Shown here: piece by piece, positions 1 to 5,365 of the stretch | How the letters are laid out: each line of letters opens with the position of its first letter | Numbering within the stretch: position 1 is the stretch's first letter | From: Clostridia bacterium | GTDB lineage: Bacteria; Bacillota; Clostridia; Oscillospirales; CAG-272 | NCBI GenBank assembly: GCA_017559555.1 | Contig: JAFYRH010000085.1 | Location: 1-5,365, forward strand | DNA: 5,365 nt | Direction: 5' to 3' | Program-made: the position numbers and the translations under genes | The notes under the pieces: generated by a model | What the model saw: the letters and a program-made list of their open reading frames with translations, nothing else | Told to the model about the DNA's origin: nothing | The model's database searches: none

Positions 1-1668
<1,668 letters not shown>

Positions 1669-1682
1669 AATAAAACCTAAAA

Positions 1683-1708
1683 GAACCGAAGCAAAATTGC
1701 TTCGGTTC
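1683..1708. terminator. Perfect 26-nt hairpin after ligA (left copy)
   Basis: GAACCGAAGC pairs perfectly with GCTTCGGTTC around the centre AAAATT, which can pair further. It starts 14 nt after the ligA stop, where a terminator is expected. No T-run follows on the + strand (next bases AGGCTACTG). On the minus strand it is followed by TTTTAGGTTTTATTTT, so as it stands it looks like a terminator only in the minus direction. A near-identical copy lies at 2008-2033. Confidence 0.6.
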
Positions 1709-1763
1709 AGGCTACTGACAAACTCACCTTAAAAATTTCCAATCAGCAATTTGCACAAACGAA

Positions 1764-1943
1764 AGGCTCCCCTGTGCAGAAGGGGAGGCGCAAGCGCCCC
1801 GTAATTGCAAGCAATTACTGAGCTGCCGAGCCAATGCGAGGCTGAGGGGTTGGTTCTATCTTTTTTGAAAAAACACAAGAAAATCACAATCCCTCCGTCA
1901 TTTTCTTGCGAAAATGCCACCTCCCCTTGCACAGGGGAGGCTT
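1764..1943. mobile_element. MITE-like intergenic element with terminal inverted repeats
   Basis: The left end GGCTCCCCTGTGCAG... (1765-1790) and the reverse complement of the right end (1918-1941) match at 22 of 24 aligned positions, with one 2-nt gap. The arms stay related further in: TGAGGGGTTGG (1843-1853) corresponds to TGACGGAGGGATTG read on the minus strand (1887-1900). Between these conserved blocks each arm carries its own small hairpins: GGCGC/GCGCC (1787-1798), GTAATTGC/GCAATTAC (1801-1818), and CATTTTC/GAAAATG (1899-1916). CAAGAAAAT/ATTTTCTTG (1876-1884, 1900-1908) is an alternative pairing. The centre is AT-rich. From memory, elements with such GGCTCCCCT...GGGGAG ends are common between genes in gut clostridia. 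There is no transposase, so it would be non-autonomous. No clear target-site duplication is visible directly at these ends. Confidence 0.6.
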
Positions 1944-2007
1944 GAATTTAGTGCCCTTTGGTTATTTTCACGAATGCTTTATTTTGAGGGCACTTTGTCA
2001 GCAAACT

Positions 2008-2033
2008 GAACCGAAGCAAAATTGTTTCGGTTC
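2008..2033 (+). terminator. Hairpin copy with U-rich tail (right copy)
   Basis: Second copy of the 26-nt hairpin: GAACCGAAGC pairs with GTTTCGGTTC, using one G-U pair. Here the + strand continues TTTGTTA, a modest U-rich tail, so this copy is the better + strand terminator. It would stop ligA transcription that reads through the inserted element before it reaches the lipoprotein promoter. Confidence 0.55.
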
Positions 2034-2090
2034 TTTGTTATCTGCAAGTATCGTATTTTTATCTATAATTAAGAAATTTTAAAAAAACAC

Positions 2091-2117
2091 TTGCATTTTT
2101 CGGGGGGGTGATATAAT
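2091..2117 (+). promoter_or_regulatory. Extended -10 promoter of the lipoprotein gene
   Basis: A perfect TATAAT lies at 2112-2117, with TG one base upstream (2109-2110), giving the extended -10 form TGnTATAAT. The best -35 candidate is TTGCAT (2091-2096), a weak match at a short 15-bp spacing. The spacer holds seven consecutive G (2102-2108). Transcription would begin near 2124, leaving a short leader before the ribosome binding site. An A/T-rich stretch (2071-2087) lies just upstream. Confidence 0.75.
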
Positions 2118-2142
2118 TGTTGTATACCCAAAAATCAAACCC

Positions 2143-2148
2143 AGGAGG
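2143..2148 (+). promoter_or_regulatory. Ribosome binding site AGGAGG
   Basis: A perfect AGGAGG ends 6 nt before the ATG at 2155. It fixes the start of the lipoprotein gene just ahead of a clear signal peptide. Confidence 0.9.
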
Positions 2149-2154
2149 TAAAAA

Positions 2155-4092
<1,938 letters not shown>

Positions 4093-4097
4093 ATAAA

Positions 4098-4131
4098 AAC
4101 AAGGAGAAGCTCACACGAGCTTCTCCTTGTT
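4098..4131. terminator. Bidirectional terminator between convergent genes
   Basis: A perfect 15-bp stem, AACAAGGAGAAGCTC with GAGCTTCTCCTTGTT, closes a 4-nt ACAC loop. It starts 5 nt after the lipoprotein stop. On the + strand the tail is ATTGTTTCGG, only weakly U-rich apart from the T's in the stem end. On the minus strand the tail is TTTATTTATTC, a better U-rich tract. The stop codon of the minus-strand dehydratase (4130-4132) overlaps the stem by two bases, so both genes share this hairpin. Confidence 0.9.
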
Positions 4132-5218
4132 ATTGTTTCGGGGTATACGTCGGCACCGCAATTTGCAATGCTTTTTTAATGCAGTCGCTATTCTTTTCGT
4201 TTGCAAGTGCCTCGATGAGCACCTTGAGCTTTTTCTCGATTTCTTTTTGAAAGAGTGGGGAAGTCTTTTCGGCAAAGATACGCGTATGCGCGGTGGGGAG
4301 CAATGTTTTTGTGCTGATGCCGAGTTCTTCATGTAGCTTTTCGCCCACACGTAGTCCAATTTCGGTGATTTTGATGTCTTTTTCGGGGACCAGCCCTGCA
4401 TCGCGAATGAGTGCTTTCGCAAGCTCATAAATATTGACAGGTTCGCCCATATCCAAAACGAACACATCGCCACCCTGTGCCATTGCACTTGCTTGTAATA
4501 CCAAGTGGCACGCTTCGGCGATGCTCATAAAATAGCGGGTCGCACGTTTGTCGGTCACGGTCACGGGTCCGCCCTCTGCAATTTGACGGCGAAAGAGCGG
4601 CATTACCGAGCCGTTGGAGTCGGCTACGTTGCCAAAACGAACGGCGGCAAAGGTTGTGGAGCTATTGCTTTTTGTCCCGAGCATTTGCTCGCACATTTGC
4701 TTGCTCGCTCCCATCACGCTTGTAGGATTGACCGCCTTATCGGTGGAGATGAGAATGCATTTTTCGGCACCGTATTTTTCTGCGGCATCGAACACATTTT
4801 TTGTTCCGAAGATATTGTTTTTAATCGCCTCTGCGGGGTTCTTTTCCATCAAGGGGACATGCTTATGTGCCGCGGCATGCAACACGATTTCAGGTCGATG
4901 CTCCTCAAAAATCGCCTCGATGCGCTCTCTGTCGCGAATAGAAGCAATCACCACAAAGAGGGAAAGAGAAGCACCATATTTGTGTGTCAATTCCTGTTCG
5001 ATTTCATAGGCGTTGTTCTCGTAAATGTCAAGAATAATCAACTTTTTTGGCTTACACTCCGCAACCTTGCGGCAAAGCTCTTGACCAATCGAACCGCCAC
5101 CGCCCGTTACAAGCACGCACCGTCCTTGCAGGGCATCGCGATAGGCGGCAGAGTCGTCAATGGGAGCGCGGCCGAGCAATAATGCTACGCGAGGGGAATA
5201 CTCTTTTGCAAAATTCAT
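4130..5218 (-). CDS. CapD/EpsC-family UDP-GlcNAc 4,6-dehydratase, soluble short form
   Basis: A 362-aa extended short-chain dehydrogenase/reductase that probably converts UDP-GlcNAc to a UDP-4-keto-6-deoxy sugar, an early step towards modified amino sugars for surface polysaccharide or glycan. Visible features: LLGRAPIDD (14-22), the segment that joins membrane and catalytic parts in long relatives; Rossmann motif TGGGGSIG (38-45); acidic end of strand 2 at LDIYENNAYEI (63-73); AAAHKHVPLME (115-125); STDKAVNPTSVMGASK (158-173), with the T-D-K triad and MxxxK in place of YxxxK as in PglF-like long forms; and VRFGNVADSNGSV (193-205). Long CapD proteins run to about 600 aa with N-terminal membrane helices; this one has none. 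ATG 5218 is chosen because AAGGAG sits 8 nt upstream; the in-frame TTG at 5236 lies upstream of that site. VRFGNVADS departs from the usual FGNVLGS. Exact substrate and stereochemistry cannot be read from sequence. Confidence 0.92.
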   Translation of the reverse strand: MNFAKEYSPRVALLLGRAPIDDSAAYRDALQGRCVLVTGGGGSIGQELCRKVAECKPKKLIILDIYENNAYEIEQELTHKYGASLSLFVVIASIRDRERIEAIFEEHRPEIVLHAAAHKHVPLMEKNPAEAIKNNIFGTKNVFDAAEKYGAEKCILISTDKAVNPTSVMGASKQMCEQMLGTKSNSSTTFAAVRFGNVADSNGSVMPLFRRQIAEGGPVTVTDKRATRYFMSIAEACHLVLQASAMAQGGDVFVLDMGEPVNIYELAKALIRDAGLVPEKDIKITEIGLRVGEKLHEELGISTKTLLPTAHTRIFAEKTSPLFQKEIEKKLKVLIEALANEKNSDCIKKALQIAVPTYTPKQ

Positions 5219-5226
5219 AAGGCACG

Positions 5227-5232
5227 CTCCTT
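5227..5232 (-). promoter_or_regulatory. Ribosome binding site deciding the dehydratase start
   Basis: AAGGAG on the minus strand, 8 nt upstream of ATG 5218. It lies inside the extension that a TTG start at 5236 would translate, so it argues for the ATG and a 362-aa protein. Confidence 0.88.
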
Positions 5233-5250
5233 TCAAAACTCTTTTTTGTC

Positions 5251-5279
5251 ATTATAGCACGGTGTGTCAAGTTTGTCAA
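5251..5279 (-). promoter_or_regulatory. Consensus promoter of the dehydratase gene
   Basis: On the minus strand TTGACA (5279-5274) and TATAAT (5256-5251) are separated by exactly 17 bp, a perfect housekeeping-sigma promoter. The start site would be near 5244, giving a short leader. A second TTGACA (5270-5265) lies 9 bp further in, only 8 bp from the -10 box, so it should not serve as a -35 for this TATAAT. Confidence 0.9.
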
Positions 5280-5282
5280 GTT
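5265..5282. repeat. 9-bp tandem repeat covering the -35 box
   Basis: TGTCAAGTT occurs twice in tandem (5265-5273 and 5274-5282). On the minus strand each unit contains TTGACA, so the -35 element of the dehydratase promoter is duplicated. Confidence 0.8.
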
Positions 5283-5299
5283 TTGGTGTAGCAATTGTG

Positions 5300-5325
5300 A
5301 AAAAATGTGAAAAAAACTGAAAAAA
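5300..5325. promoter_or_regulatory. Three phased A-tracts upstream of rightward promoter
   Basis: Runs of six, seven and six A begin at 5300, 5310 and 5320, each preceded by TG (TGAAAAAA-type units). The exact 10-bp phasing matches the helical repeat expected to bend DNA. They sit immediately upstream of the -35 box at 5328, where an UP element would lie. Recruitment of RNA polymerase through bending or alpha-subunit contact is inferred. Confidence 0.65.
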
Positions 5326-5327
5326 GG

Positions 5328-5356
5328 TTGACATTTCCCATTCTTAATAGTATAAT
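5328..5356 (+). promoter_or_regulatory. Consensus promoter reading out of the right edge
   Basis: TTGACA (5328-5333) and TATAAT (5351-5356) are separated by exactly 17 bp on the + strand. The gene it serves begins beyond the window. With the minus-strand promoter at 5251-5279 it forms a compact divergent control region. Confidence 0.88.
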
Positions 5357-5365
5357 ATCGTTGTA

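Larger units (their letters stand above)
1683..2033. repeat. Hairpin direct repeats bounding a 299-bp insert
   Basis: The 26-nt sequence at 1683-1708 recurs at 2008-2033 with one change (C to T, which still allows a G-U pair). The 299 bp between them (1709-2007) begin and end with imperfect inverted repeats of about 22 bp, best conserved as CTGACAAA (left) and TTTGTCAG (right). Counting the adjoining hairpin half, 27 of 34 positions match between left and right. Further in, AGTGCCCT (1950-1957) pairs with AGGGCACT (1987-1994). The upstream flank of the left copy and the downstream T-rich flank of the right copy together would make one normal terminator. This suggests that a small element entered the ligA terminator and duplicated it, which is inference. 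No protein-coding gene is credible here. Confidence 0.6.

Noticed and set aside
1729..1932. Minus-strand open frame of 67 codons in the ligA-lipoprotein gap
   Set aside because: It runs through the inverted-repeat element, has no convincing ribosome binding site or recognisable domain, and its sequence is explained by the repeat.
2064..2069. A second TATAAT upstream of the lipoprotein gene
   Set aside because: No acceptable -35 box at 16-18 bp spacing; the extended -10 at 2112 is better placed.
1669..2154. tRNA, riboswitch or small RNA gene in the large intergenic gap
   Set aside because: No cloverleaf and no known riboswitch core was recognised; the visible structure is accounted for by the nested inverted repeats.
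4505..5182. Plus-strand frame of 225 codons opposite the dehydratase
   Set aside because: Antisense shadow of a clearly conserved gene; no domain and no ribosome binding site seen.
5219..5236. TTG start at 5236 adding six residues to the dehydratase
   Set aside because: The added stretch contains the ribosome binding site itself; ATG 5218 has ideal spacing and conserved sequence begins after it.

Overview
The window looks like chromosomal DNA from a low-to-mid GC member of the Bacillota, most likely a gut-type clostridium. The basis is indirect: strong AGGAGG-type ribosome binding sites, consensus TTGACA/TATAAT promoters, a Gram-positive style lipoprotein signal, and an intergenic repeat of a kind I recall from clostridial genomes. 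I cannot name the species.

Layout. (1) Positions 1-1668 (+) hold the 3' part of ligA, the NAD+-dependent DNA ligase. The window opens at the last residue of the KxDG active-site motif, so about the first 117 codons lie outside. (2) Positions 1669-2154 are a 486-bp gene-free stretch filled with nested inverted repeats. Two near-identical 26-nt hairpins flank a 299-bp insert, and inside it sits a MITE-like element of about 180 bp with 24-26 bp terminal inverted repeats. The promoter of the next gene lies at the end of this stretch. (3) Positions 2155-4092 (+) encode a 645-aa lipoprotein joining collagen-like Gly-X-Y stalks to a family 1-type extracellular solute-binding domain. (4) A strong 15-bp-stem hairpin at 4098-4131 is shared by two convergent genes. 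(5) Positions 4130-5218 (-) encode a soluble CapD/EpsC-family nucleotide-sugar 4,6-dehydratase of 362 aa. (6) Positions 5219-5365 are a divergent control region: a consensus promoter for the dehydratase on the minus strand, and a second consensus promoter, preceded by three 10-bp-phased A-tracts, pointing right to a gene beyond the window.

The three genes do not form an operon or an obvious pathway. ligA is housekeeping. The lipoprotein and the dehydratase both concern the cell surface (solute capture and surface-glycan precursor synthesis), but they are transcribed convergently from their own promoters. The most unusual items are the collagen-stalk/solute-binding fusion, the run of seven G between the -35 and -10 boxes of its promoter (a possible phase-variation switch), and the insertion-like duplication of the hairpin downstream of ligA.
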